13,925 bases of DNA from Alphaproteobacteria bacterium (GTDB lineage Bacteria; Pseudomonadota; Alphaproteobacteria; Rhodobacterales; Rhodobacteraceae): assembly GCA_024277955.1 (NCBI GenBank), contig JAJRUE010000344.1:1-13925 (forward strand), in the 5' to 3' direction. A model generated the notes under the pieces. It worked only from the letters and a program-made list of their open reading frames with translations. It made no database searches and was not told where the DNA came from. Position numbers and translations under genes: made by a program. Below are positions 1-7,002 of this stretch, piece by piece. Every line of letters begins with the position of its first letter. The first letter of the stretch is position 1.

Positions 1-646
1 TGTTCAGTTCTTCCTGCCCGGTCTCGGCTTCGCCCTTCGAGCCCTCGACCGGCACCCCCGAGGCAAAAAGCGTATTGCGCAAGCGGCGCATGATGCCTTC
101 TTCCTTGGTGGTCTGCAGGATGTGGTAATCTTCGTTATAGGCGCTGATCGGGGTCAGATCGCGGTAGCCCTCGCGGGCCATGTCTTCAAAGCTTTTCTCG
201 AAGATGAAGAATTCCAGTTCGGTGGCGGTGACCGGCGAAAACCCCATCTCGGCCAGCCGCGCCACCTGGGCCTTCAGCATGGCGCGCGGGCTGTGGGCGA
301 TCTCGCCGTGGCCGTGATGGTCCAGCACGTCGCATAGTACCAGCGCGGTGCCCTCGAGCCAGGCCGCCCGGCGAAGTGTCGAAAGATCGGGGCGCATCAC
401 ATAGTCGCCGTAGCCCGCCTGCCACGACGTCGAGGCATAGCCTTCGACGGTGAACATCTCGAGGTCGGTGGCCAGCAGGTAGTTGCAGCAATGGGTTTCT
501 TCCCAGGCGCTGTCGACGAAATGCTGCGCGATGAAACGCTTGCCCATCAGCCGGCCCTGCATGTCGACGATACAGGCCAGAACCGTGTCGATTTCGCCGC
601 GGTCCACGGCCTCTTTCAGATCGTCCATGCTCAGCATACCGGCCAT
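1..646 (-). CDS. Glutamine synthetase-family ligase, N-terminal 215 residues (3' end outside window)
   Basis: The visible N-terminal half reads as a glutamine synthetase-family enzyme, which joins ammonia or an amine to the gamma-carboxyl of glutamate using ATP. Residues 1-110 fit the beta-grasp domain. The catalytic domain opens near residue 115. ATELEFFIFE (141-150) holds the paired acidic metal ligands (E143, E145), and EAETGQEELN (206-215) matches the next metal- and substrate-binding segment just before the edge. The start is ATG 644-646, with AGGAG about 10 bases upstream. It is the last visible gene of the TRAP operon, 80 bp after dctP. That setting and the divergent N-terminus suggest a gamma-glutamyl-amine ligase (PuuA or gamma-glutamylanilide-synthase type) rather than the housekeeping GlnA. 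The family assignment is firm; the substrate is inferred. The adenylylation-loop region is not visible. Confidence 0.9.
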   Translation of the reverse strand, partial: MAGMLSMDDLKEAVDRGEIDTVLACIVDMQGRLMGKRFIAQHFVDSAWEETHCCNYLLATDLEMFTVEGYASTSWQAGYGDYVMRPDLSTLRRAAWLEGTALVLCDVLDHHGHGEIAHSPRAMLKAQVARLAEMGFSPVTATELEFFIFEKSFEDMAREGYRDLTPISAYNEDYHILQTTKEEGIMRRLRNTLFASGVPVEGSKGEAETGQEELN

Positions 647-680
647 CGCACAATTTCTCCTCTCGCCTGTTCCTCGTTGC

Positions 681-708
681 TGCGGCCCCGATCCGCGCCG
701 GGGCCGCA
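681..708 (-). other. Intergenic hairpin between dctP and the glutamine synthetase-like gene
   Basis: A perfect 9-bp GC-rich stem (681-689 pairs with 700-708, loop of 10) lies in the 80-bp gap after dctP. On the minus strand no U-run follows, so it does not look like a full intrinsic terminator. Such stems behind a binding-protein gene often protect the upstream mRNA or partly attenuate read-through, giving more binding protein than downstream product. That role is inferred. Confidence 0.5.
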
Positions 709-726
709 ATCGTCATACCAACAAGA

Positions 727-1764
727 TCATTCGTAACGGTAGGGCCTGCCGGCCTTTACCATCGTGGCGTTGTAGTCCTTGATGATGTTCACCACCTTGG
801 CCTTCAGTTCCGACTGCGACGCGATTTCGTCCCAGAAACGGTGCGCGGCCTCTTCGACCTTGCCCCATTCGCTGTCGTCGATCGTCGTCAGCTTGAGCTT
901 GGTCCCCTTGACGCGCAGCGAAGCTTCGCCGCCCCAGTACCACCACTGGCGGTGATAATGGCTGTCGTTCATGCAGACCTGCAACAGCGTCTTGAGGTTG
1001 TCGGGCAGTTCGTTCCAGCGGTCCATGTTGGCAAAGAAGTGCCCGATCCAGGCGCCGGAAATGTTGTTGGTCAGGAAGTAGTCGGTCACGTCGGCCCAGC
1101 CCGAAGTGTAGTCTTCGGTGATGCCCGACCAGGCCAGCCCGTCCAGTTCGCCCGTCTGCAGCGCCACTTCGGCGTCTTCCCACGGGATCGTCACCGGCAC
1201 CACGCCGAACTGTTCAAGGAAGCGGCCGGCGGTGGGGAAGGTGAAGATCTTGAGGCCCTTCAGGTCGTCAAGCTTGGTGATCGGCTTCTTGGTGGCAAAG
1301 TTCGCCGGATCCCAGGAGCCGGCCGAGATGTGCTTGACCCCGACCTTGGCGTATTCTTCCTTCCAGATCTCGTCCAGGCCGTACTGGTTGAACAGCACCG
1401 GCACGTCCAGGCTGTAGCGCAGCGCGAAAGGGAAGTAGCCGCCGAACACGGTGACTTCGGTGGGCGACGCCATCGAGTCATCGTCCGACTGCACCGCGTC
1501 GATGGTGCCCTTCTGCATGGCGCGGAACAGTTCGCCCGTTGGCACCAGCTGGTCGGCGGTGAACAGTTCGATCTGCATTTCGTCGCCGGCGATGGCGTTG
1601 AACTTGTTGACCATCGGCACGATGACCTGTTCGGCGAGCGCGGGCCCGGCATAGGTCTGCAGGCGCCACTTGATCTTGGCGCCCTGGGCGCGCACGGCCG
1701 GCGCTGCGAGGGCCGCCGCACCGACGGCGCCCGCGCTTGTCAGGAACTTGCGTCTTGTTGTCAT
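727..1764 (-). CDS. dctP: TRAP transporter solute-binding protein, DctP family
   Basis: This is the periplasmic binding protein of a tripartite ATP-independent periplasmic transporter, 345 aa, which delivers solute to the DctQ-DctM membrane pair. The N-terminus has a twin-arginine-type signal (RRKFL at 4-8, an Ala-rich core, probable cleavage after AVRA near residue 26), so Tat export is likely, as in many TakP-type relatives. Residues 30-340 are a full DctP domain. The segment LKGLKIF (168-174) lines up with the usual LKGxKxR, so F174 stands where most family members have the substrate-binding Arg; R181 is the nearest alternative. The start is ATG 1762-1764, preceded by AAGGAG. An in-frame ATG 105 bases upstream would place the Tat signal internally and overlap dctM, so it is rejected. 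The gene lies 74 bp after dctM. The ligand is unknown. Confidence 0.95.
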   Translation of the reverse strand: MTTRRKFLTSAGAVGAAALAAPAVRAQGAKIKWRLQTYAGPALAEQVIVPMVNKFNAIAGDEMQIELFTADQLVPTGELFRAMQKGTIDAVQSDDDSMASPTEVTVFGGYFPFALRYSLDVPVLFNQYGLDEIWKEEYAKVGVKHISAGSWDPANFATKKPITKLDDLKGLKIFTFPTAGRFLEQFGVVPVTIPWEDAEVALQTGELDGLAWSGITEDYTSGWADVTDYFLTNNISGAWIGHFFANMDRWNELPDNLKTLLQVCMNDSHYHRQWWYWGGEASLRVKGTKLKLTTIDDSEWGKVEEAAHRFWDEIASQSELKAKVVNIIKDYNATMVKAGRPYRYE

Positions 1765-1838
1765 GGTCTCTCTCCTTGTTGGTCGTTTCAGTCTCTTGAT
1801 AGGATATTGCCTTGGATGCGCTCCTGTCGGAGTTCTGA

Positions 1839-3365
1839 TTAATTCTGGTAGATGTAATGCGGCAGCCACAGGGCGATCTGCGGGAACACCATGATGGTAA
1901 CCAGCGCCACCACCATCACCAGCACGAAGGGTATGATCGAACGGTAGATGTCGCGCATGGATATTTCCGGAGGCGCCATCGCCCGCATCAGGAACAGGTT
2001 ATAGCCGAACGGCGGCGTCATGTAGGCGATCTGCGTCGTGATCGTGTAAAGCACGCCATACCAGATCAGGTCAAAACCCAGATGGTTGACCAGCGGGATG
2101 TAAAGCGGCGCAACGATCACCAGCATGGCGGTGTCGTCCAGAAACGTGCCCATCACCAGGAACGACAGCTGCATCAGCACCAGGATCATCCAGGGGTCGA
2201 GCCCCAGCTTTTCGGTAAACAGGCTTTCGATCGCCTTCACCGCGCCCAGCCCGTCGAACACGGCGCCAAACCCCATAGCGGCGACGATGATCCACATGAA
2301 CATGCAGGAAATCGCCAGGGTGTTGCGCACCGAGTTTTCAAAGACCTTGCGCGTCATCCGCCCCTTCAGGATCGCCGCTCCCAGGGCGACCATCGCCCCC
2401 ACGGCGGAACTTTCGGTCAGCGACGTCCAGCCCTTCACGAAGGGCACCATCATTGAAAAGAAGATCACCAGCGGCAGCACCCCGGCCAGCAGCAGGTGAT
2501 ACTTTTCCTTCATCGGGATCGACAGGACCCAGCCAAGCTTTGCATGGTGGCGCCAGACCAGGTAGCCCGCCAGGATGATCAGCGACACCACCACCAGACC
2601 GGCCAGCTGGGTCGTGGCCATCGGGATCGCGCCGCGCTTGAGCAGCAGCAGGAAGCCGGCCACGCCAAAGCCATAGATCCACAGCGGAAGGTTGATGATC
2701 AGCGGCTGGATGCGGTTGAACTTTTCGCGTTCCTCGGGCTCCAGCGTGGGGCCGAGGCTGGGGGTAATCCTGCAGCGGATGTAGATGTAGATCATGAACA
2801 TCGCCGCCATCATCAGCCCCGGCAGCACCCCGGCCAGCCACAGCTGCCCGACCGGCTGGCGCGCGATCATCGCGTAAAGCACCAGAACCACCGATGGCGG
2901 CACCAGGATACCCAGCGATGACCCCGCCTGGATCACCCCGGTCACCATGATCTTGTCGTAGTTGCGTCTGAGCAGCTCGGGCAGGGCGATGGTGGCGCCG
3001 ATCGCCATGCCGGCGACGCTGAGCCCGTTCATGGCGCTGATCAGCACCATCAGCCCGATGGTGCCGATCGCCAGCCCGCCCGACACCGGCCCCATCCAGA
3101 CGTGGAACATCTTGTAAAGGTCGTCGGCGATCTTGGATTCCGACAGGATGTAGCCCATGAAGATGAACATCGGCAGGGTCAGCAGCGGATACCACTTCAT
3201 CAGCTTCATCACCGCCGAAAACGGAATGTCCGACCCGCCCGTGCCCCACAGCATCAGCGCCGCCAGGGCGGCCACGCCACCGATGGCGCCAAACACCCGC
3301 TGGCCGGTCAGCAGCATCAGCATCATGCTCGAAAACATGAAGATCGCGATCATTTCATAGGACAT
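1839..3365 (-). CDS. dctM: TRAP transporter large permease, DctM family
   Basis: This is the large membrane subunit of the TRAP transporter, 508 aa, which carries the sodium- or proton-driven solute channel. It has about 12 hydrophobic segments spread along its length. The family hallmark GSSLGILVPPS follows the early helices, near residue 150, and the second half repeats the fold with FLDDTAMLVIVAPL and TPPFGYNLFLM. The length is somewhat above the common 425-450 aa because of a longer mid-protein stretch containing charged cytoplasmic or periplasmic loops. Its ATG shares one base with the dctQ stop (TGATG), a sign of translational coupling. It belongs to the same operon as dctQ, dctP, the amidohydrolase gene and the glutamine synthetase-like gene. 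Confidence 0.96.
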   Translation of the reverse strand: MSYEMIAIFMFSSMMLMLLTGQRVFGAIGGVAALAALMLWGTGGSDIPFSAVMKLMKWYPLLTLPMFIFMGYILSESKIADDLYKMFHVWMGPVSGGLAIGTIGLMVLISAMNGLSVAGMAIGATIALPELLRRNYDKIMVTGVIQAGSSLGILVPPSVVLVLYAMIARQPVGQLWLAGVLPGLMMAAMFMIYIYIRCRITPSLGPTLEPEEREKFNRIQPLIINLPLWIYGFGVAGFLLLLKRGAIPMATTQLAGLVVVSLIILAGYLVWRHHAKLGWVLSIPMKEKYHLLLAGVLPLVIFFSMMVPFVKGWTSLTESSAVGAMVALGAAILKGRMTRKVFENSVRNTLAISCMFMWIIVAAMGFGAVFDGLGAVKAIESLFTEKLGLDPWMILVLMQLSFLVMGTFLDDTAMLVIVAPLYIPLVNHLGFDLIWYGVLYTITTQIAYMTPPFGYNLFLMRAMAPPEISMRDIYRSIIPFVLVMVVALVTIMVFPQIALWLPHYIYQN

Positions 3366-4015
3366 CAGGCGCCCTCCCCGTCGGCAGAGGCCTCGCGGCG
3401 GCGGATCGGTTCACCGCTGCGCAAATCGACGCCACGCAGGGTGGCGATGTCCTTGATGAATTCCGAAATAGCCTGCAACAGCATGAAGAAAATGCCGATT
3501 GTGGCGATGACCTTGACCGGCCACAGATAGGGCCGCCACGAGGTCGGCGACCGTTCGATGAACCCCAGCTTTTCCTTGGCCGCGTCCCAGCCGCCGGTCA
3601 GGAACGTTCTGAAAAGATCTCCGAAAAACGCAAACGGCTGGTCGCCGAAGTGGCCCAGCGCATAGGCGGTCGAACCGACTGCGCCGTAGAACATGACCGA
3701 CAGGTAGAAGATCAGGAATATCACAGTAAAGGCATCGACCCAGGCCTTGGTGCGCGGGGTCCAGTTGCCGTAAAACAGGTCCATCCGCACGTTCGCCCCC
3801 AGCTGGATCGAATAGGGCCCGCCCAGCATGTAATAGGCGACCAGCGAAAACTGCGCGACTTCCAGCGTCCAGCGCGACGGCAGGAAAAAGGTCTTGGTGA
3901 CCGACGACCACATCAGCACGCCGATCATCAGGAAGATCCCGTACATGATGATCCGCCCAAGGCGGTAGTTCATGGCATCGACGACCCGCACGAAACGCAC
4001 CAGCACCGGGTTCAT
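3365..4015 (-). CDS. dctQ: TRAP transporter small permease, DctQ family
   Basis: This is the small membrane subunit of the TRAP transporter, 216 aa, which links the binding protein to DctM. Four membrane segments are visible at roughly residues 20-40, 54-73, 92-112 and 164-184. A long hydrophilic loop (about 120-163) lies between the third and fourth, and a charged tail ends the protein. The start ATG 4013-4015 is chosen because a strong GGAGGTGA lies just upstream and the ATG overlaps the amidohydrolase stop as ATGA. The ATG 33 bases further upstream lies inside the preceding gene and is less well placed. The stop overlaps the dctM start by one base. Confidence 0.93.
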   Translation of the reverse strand: MNPVLVRFVRVVDAMNYRLGRIIMYGIFLMIGVLMWSSVTKTFFLPSRWTLEVAQFSLVAYYMLGGPYSIQLGANVRMDLFYGNWTPRTKAWVDAFTVIFLIFYLSVMFYGAVGSTAYALGHFGDQPFAFFGDLFRTFLTGGWDAAKEKLGFIERSPTSWRPYLWPVKVIATIGIFFMLLQAISEFIKDIATLRGVDLRSGEPIRRREASADGEGA

Positions 4016-4821
4016 CTGGTCACCTCCGCCGAGATCGGGACGCCGCATTGCCCAAGAGCGCTGCGCAACAGCCCGGCAAGTTCCCCGGCCACGCGGTCTT
4101 GCTGGTCGGGCGTTCGGATCAGGTCGTTTCGGATTTCCAGCATCACGTTAAGCATTCCACGGCCAATCGCATGTTCCTTCAGGGTATGGGTGACGCCGTG
4201 CTGTGGCCCGTAGGGATCGTTGCGCCGGGCCAGCATGGTCGTGTGGCGCGCCCCGTCCGCCAGCATGGCATCCGCCAGCCTGTGGTCGATATCGTGCAGT
4301 ATACCAAGTTCGACATCGCGCGGCTTGCCCAGGAAAACCGGCGTAAAGCTGTGAACCGTCACCAGCGCCTGCGGTGCGGGGTGCTTGTCGATCTGCGCTG
4401 CCACCGTATCGCGGAACGGCAGGTAATATTGCGCGACGCGGCGCTGTCGTTCCTCGGGCGTCAGACCGGCGTTTCCGGGGATGTCGAAAACCTCGCTGCG
4501 CGCGGGCATGGCGTCGTCGGCATCGGGGGGGCGGTTGCAGTCATAGACAAGGCGCGAAACCTGACACTCGACCAGCGGCGCGTCCAGCAGCCCGGCCAGC
4601 CCCCGCGCCACCGCCGCCGCGCCCGGATCCCAGGCCACGTGGCTTTCGCGCGCGGCCGCATCCAGACCAAGGCCCGAAAAAGCATCAGGGATGAAGTTCG
4701 AGGCATGTTCGCACACCAGCAGAACCGGCGCCGCGCCGGCCTGGTTGCGCACCCGCACGGGCGGTGCGTCGCGGCTGATCGCGTCGTGCTCGACGCCGGT
4801 TCGGGAATTCGTGCTGGACAT
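4012..4821 (-). CDS. N-formylglutamate amidohydrolase-family protein
   Basis: At 269 aa this belongs to the N-formylglutamate amidohydrolase (HutG-type) family: zinc-dependent hydrolases that cleave an acyl group from an amino acid, classically N-formylglutamate to formate and glutamate. Visible motifs are LLVCEHASNFIP (34-45), HVAWDPGA (61-68), SRLVYDCNR (89-97), VTVHSFTP (154-161) and EIRNDL (229-234). The His, Glu and Asp residues in these are the expected metal and catalytic ligands. The start is ATG 4819-4821. A longer reading to 4884 would put the promoter-like TTGACA and repeat elements inside the coding region. It is the first gene of the TRAP operon and overlaps dctQ by 4 bases (ATGA). 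No hut (histidine degradation) genes are nearby, so the real substrate may be another N-acyl or gamma-glutamyl compound brought in by the transporter. Confidence 0.88.
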   Translation of the reverse strand: MSSTNSRTGVEHDAISRDAPPVRVRNQAGAAPVLLVCEHASNFIPDAFSGLGLDAAARESHVAWDPGAAAVARGLAGLLDAPLVECQVSRLVYDCNRPPDADDAMPARSEVFDIPGNAGLTPEERQRRVAQYYLPFRDTVAAQIDKHPAPQALVTVHSFTPVFLGKPRDVELGILHDIDHRLADAMLADGARHTTMLARRNDPYGPQHGVTHTLKEHAIGRGMLNVMLEIRNDLIRTPDQQDRVAGELAGLLRSALGQCGVPISAEVTR

Positions 4822-4841
4822 GAACAGACAGCCCCAGATGC

Positions 4842-4859
4842 TCTGAAAAGAATTCTTCA
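4842..4859. promoter_or_regulatory. Candidate RpiR operator, copy 1
   Basis: An 18-bp element, TCTGAAAAGAATTCTTCA, contains the dyad TGAA-N8-TTCA and a 10-bp perfect palindrome (4848-4857). It lies in the divergent spacer, 21 bases upstream of the amidohydrolase start, where the -10 of the operon promoter would be. A copy identical at 15 of 18 positions lies 43 bp away. Position and duplication suggest a repressor site. Assigning it to the adjacent RpiR protein is inference. Confidence 0.55.
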
Positions 4860-4872
4860 ACTGGGGGCCGCC

Positions 4873-4878
4873 TGTCAA
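4873..4878 (-). promoter_or_regulatory. Probable -35 element of the TRAP operon promoter
   Basis: A perfect TTGACA reads on the minus strand. The matching -10 would fall at about 4849-4855, over operator copy 1, but no good TATAAT match is present (AATTCT at 18-bp spacing is the best). The hexamer sits between the two 18-bp repeats, which fits a promoter blocked by a bound regulator. Confidence 0.45.
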
Positions 4879-4884
4879 CTGCAA

Positions 4885-4902
4885 TCTGAAAAAATCTCTT
4901 CA
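4885..4902. promoter_or_regulatory. Candidate RpiR operator, copy 2
   Basis: TCTGAAAAAATCTCTTCA has the same TGAA-N8-TTCA arms and orientation as copy 1 and begins 43 bp after it, close to four helical turns. It lies 45 bases before the rpiR start, so it could also serve autoregulation. A further TCTGAA half-site occurs at 4924-4929. Confidence 0.55.
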
Positions 4903-4947
4903 CGCTGCCGGGCCGAGTTGGTATCTGAATGAAAGGGAGACTGCCCT

Positions 4948-5820
4948 TTGTTTGAATCTTCTGACACGATTGCCGAACGGCTTCAGAAAAGTTTTGCCAG
5001 CCTGACCCGGGCCGAACGCCAGCTGGCCGATTCGATTCTGGAAAATTACCCGGTGTCGGGCATGGGCACGATCACCATCGTTGCGCGCAATGCCGACGTG
5101 TCCACACCAACGGTGGCGCGCATGGTGCAAAAACTGGGGTTCAAGGGCTTTCCCGACTTTCAGGCGGCGCTGCGCCAGGAACTGCGCGACAAGGTTTCGG
5201 ACCCGATCGCCAAGCGCGCGACCTGGGCCGGCTCGGCGCCCGACGAACATATCCTGAACCGCTTTACCGAAGCGGTGATCGGCAACATCCGCCAGTCGCT
5301 GGGCCAGGTGGATATCGAGGCCTTCGACCAGAGCTGCGCCTGGCTTGCCGATCTGGACCGCGCGGTTTTCGTGGTTGGCGGGCGCATCACCCGGTCGCTG
5401 GCCGACTACTTCTTTTTGCACATGCAGGTGGCCCGGCCGAACGTGACCCATATCCAGTCGATTTCCAACGCCTGGCCGCACTACTTGCTGGACATGAAAA
5501 AGGACGACGTGCTGGTGGTGTTCGACGTGCGCCGCTACGAAAACAGCACCCTGAAGCTGGCGGAAATGGCGGCTGAGCGCGGCGCCAGGATCATCCTGTT
5601 CACCGACCAGTGGTGTTCCCCGGTGTCAAAATTTGCGGACCGGTATTTCAGCAGCCGGATCGTGGTGCCGTCGGCCTGGGATTCGATGATCGCGGTGCAG
5701 CTGTTGCTGGAGACCGTGATCGCCGAGGTGCAGGAACGCAACTGGCCGGTAACCAAGCAGCGCATGCAAAGCCTGGAAGACATGTTCGACCGCACCCGCT
5801 TTTTTCGCAAGTTCACCTGA
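4948..5820 (+). CDS. RpiR-family transcriptional regulator (HTH-SIS)
   Basis: At 290 aa this is a cytoplasmic DNA-binding regulator. The N-terminal helix-turn-helix (about 1-80) includes TIVARNADVSTPTVARMVQK (41-62 region), and a SIS sugar-isomerase-type effector domain covers about 125-260. FVVGGRITRS (141-150) forms the expected phosphosugar-binding loop. The start is TTG 4948-4950, set by AAAGGGAGA about 7 bases upstream; the ATG at 4929 is out of frame. It is divergent from the TRAP/amidohydrolase operon and shares a 126-bp spacer with two candidate operator copies, so it most likely controls that operon. RpiR proteins usually sense phosphorylated sugars, yet no sugar-phosphate enzyme is visible, so the effector is open. 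Confidence 0.93.
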   Translation: MFESSDTIAERLQKSFASLTRAERQLADSILENYPVSGMGTITIVARNADVSTPTVARMVQKLGFKGFPDFQAALRQELRDKVSDPIAKRATWAGSAPDEHILNRFTEAVIGNIRQSLGQVDIEAFDQSCAWLADLDRAVFVVGGRITRSLADYFFLHMQVARPNVTHIQSISNAWPHYLLDMKKDDVLVVFDVRRYENSTLKLAEMAAERGARIILFTDQWCSPVSKFADRYFSSRIVVPSAWDSMIAVQLLLETVIAEVQERNWPVTKQRMQSLEDMFDRTRFFRKFT

Positions 5821-5825
5821 AAGGT

Positions 5826-5842
5826 GCCGCCCTGCGGGCGGC
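5826..5842 (+). terminator. Hairpin just after rpiR
   Basis: GCCGCCC-TGC-GGGCGGC forms a 7-bp GC stem with a 3-base loop, 5 bases after the rpiR stop. The following bases (CGGTCCTTTG) hold only a short T-run, so termination is plausible but not strong. Confidence 0.45.
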
Positions 5843-5888
5843 CGGTCCTTTGTCTCGCCCCGGCGTGGCCGGGGGCTCGGGTGCCTCC

Positions 5889-6002
5889 GGCGGGGATATT
5901 TCCGGACAGAAGAAGAGGGAAAATCCGGCCCCCCTTCCTCTTGCCCGAAATACCTTCGGGGGTGAATTGGCCGTCAGGCCAAGAGGGGGCAGACGGCCCC
6001 CC
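5889..6002. repeat. Composite inverted-repeat spacer between convergent rpiR and mipZ
   Basis: The two halves (about 5893-5919 and 5933-5960) are imperfect reverse complements: a GATATTTCCGG...AGAAGAAGAG arm faces its mirror CTTCCTCTTGCCCGAAATACC. Two compact perfect hairpins follow: TTGGCC-GTCA-GGCCAA at 5967-5982 and GGGGGC-AGACG-GCCCCC at 5985-6001. Sitting between two converging genes, the whole looks like a bidirectional transcription stop. From memory, similar boxes recur in Rhodobacteraceae intergenic regions; I cannot confirm this here. No coding potential is evident. Confidence 0.55.
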
Positions 6003-6013
6003 TGCGGCCGGGT

Positions 6014-6826
6014 TCAGAAATCCACCTCGACCCCGGGCAGGTCCAGCGCCTTGATCAGGTCGCGCAATTCCTGGCGCGCGGCGACGTTGGAAATGTTCAT
6101 CTGCCCCTTCACGCCGATGTCGCGCAGATCCAGCAGGGTCAGCCCGCGCGGGAACAGTTCGCGGAAAATCACCCGTTCGCCAAATCCCGGAGCGACGCGA
6201 AAGCCGATCCGCCGCGCCAGGTCGTCCAGCGCATCGCCGATCTTCTTCTTGTTGTGCATTTGCTGGGCGCCCAGCCGGTTGCGCACCACCACCCAGTCCA
6301 CCGGCTTCAGCCCGGCCTGCGAACGCAGCTGGCGCGCGTTCCAGACCATTTCCGAATAGACCGAGGGGCCGATGATCTTGTTGGTGTCGCCATCCACATG
6401 CGCCAGCAGGTCGAAATCGATGTAGCTGTCGTTCATCGGGGTGATCAGCGTGTCGGCCAGCGAATGCGCTACCTGGCTGAGCCGCGTGTGCGACCCGGGA
6501 CAGTCGATCAGGATGAAATCGCAGCTTTTTTCCAGCGCCGCCACCGCCACCGACAGGCGCCGGTCATAGATGTTTTCGCCGGCGGGCAATGTCGCCCGGT
6601 CGACCTCGGGCAGTTCGTGAAACTCGGGCGAGGGCAGGTCGACCTCGTGCCGGCGCATGAAGGTCGCGCGGTTTTCGAAATACCGCGCCAGCGTTCTTTG
6701 CCGCAGATCCAGGTCCAGCGTCCCGACCTTGTGCCCCATGCGCGCCAGCGCCGTGGCCACGTGCATCGACACCGTGGACTTGCCCGCGCCGCCCTTTTCA
6801 TTTCCGACAACAATTATATGCGCCAC
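6014..6826 (-). CDS. mipZ: MipZ, division-plane positioning ATPase (ParA/MinD family)
   Basis: At 270 aa this is a ParA/MinD-type ATPase. In alphaproteobacteria MipZ binds ParB at the chromosome origin and forms a polar gradient that inhibits FtsZ, placing division at mid-cell. The deviant Walker A motif GNEKGGAGKST is at 8-18 (signature Lys11, catalytic-loop Lys16). DLDLRQRT follows at 38-45, with D40 equivalent to the hydrolysis residue of Caulobacter MipZ. Walker B FILIDCPG lies near residue 107. TPMNDSYIDFD, VVVRNRL and RELFPRGLTLLD are strongly MipZ-like. The start is GTG 6824-6826, preceded by AGGAAAAG. It appears to be a single gene; the permease gene upstream on the same strand is 176 bp away. 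Confidence 0.93.
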   Translation of the reverse strand: MAHIIVVGNEKGGAGKSTVSMHVATALARMGHKVGTLDLDLRQRTLARYFENRATFMRRHEVDLPSPEFHELPEVDRATLPAGENIYDRRLSVAVAALEKSCDFILIDCPGSHTRLSQVAHSLADTLITPMNDSYIDFDLLAHVDGDTNKIIGPSVYSEMVWNARQLRSQAGLKPVDWVVVRNRLGAQQMHNKKKIGDALDDLARRIGFRVAPGFGERVIFRELFPRGLTLLDLRDIGVKGQMNISNVAARQELRDLIKALDLPGVEVDF

Positions 6827-7002
6827 TGTTCTTTTCCTGCTGCCCGACCAGTAATCCTGCGCCTGCCCGACGCAGCGCCACTATATGTTGTGGATGCGGT
6901 GTTGAAAAGCGATGCTTCGATCCGAACCGCCCGCCGAGGGCGAAAATCTGCATTCCCCACCCCTCATCCGCCACCGCGGGCGCGCCCCTGGCCCCGGGAT
7001 CG

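Noticed and set aside
186..716. A 176-codon minus-strand frame at the left end
   Set aside because: It is Arg-rich and out of frame with the glutamine synthetase-like reading, which has family motifs and a good ribosome site.
841..1842. A 333-codon plus-strand frame opposite dctP
   Set aside because: It is a shadow of a well-supported TRAP binding protein, with no recognisable protein features.
4822..4884. A longer N-terminus for the amidohydrolase gene
   Set aside because: It would place operator copy 1 inside the coding region, lies just downstream of the TTGACA hexamer, has no ribosome site, and adds residues outside the family.
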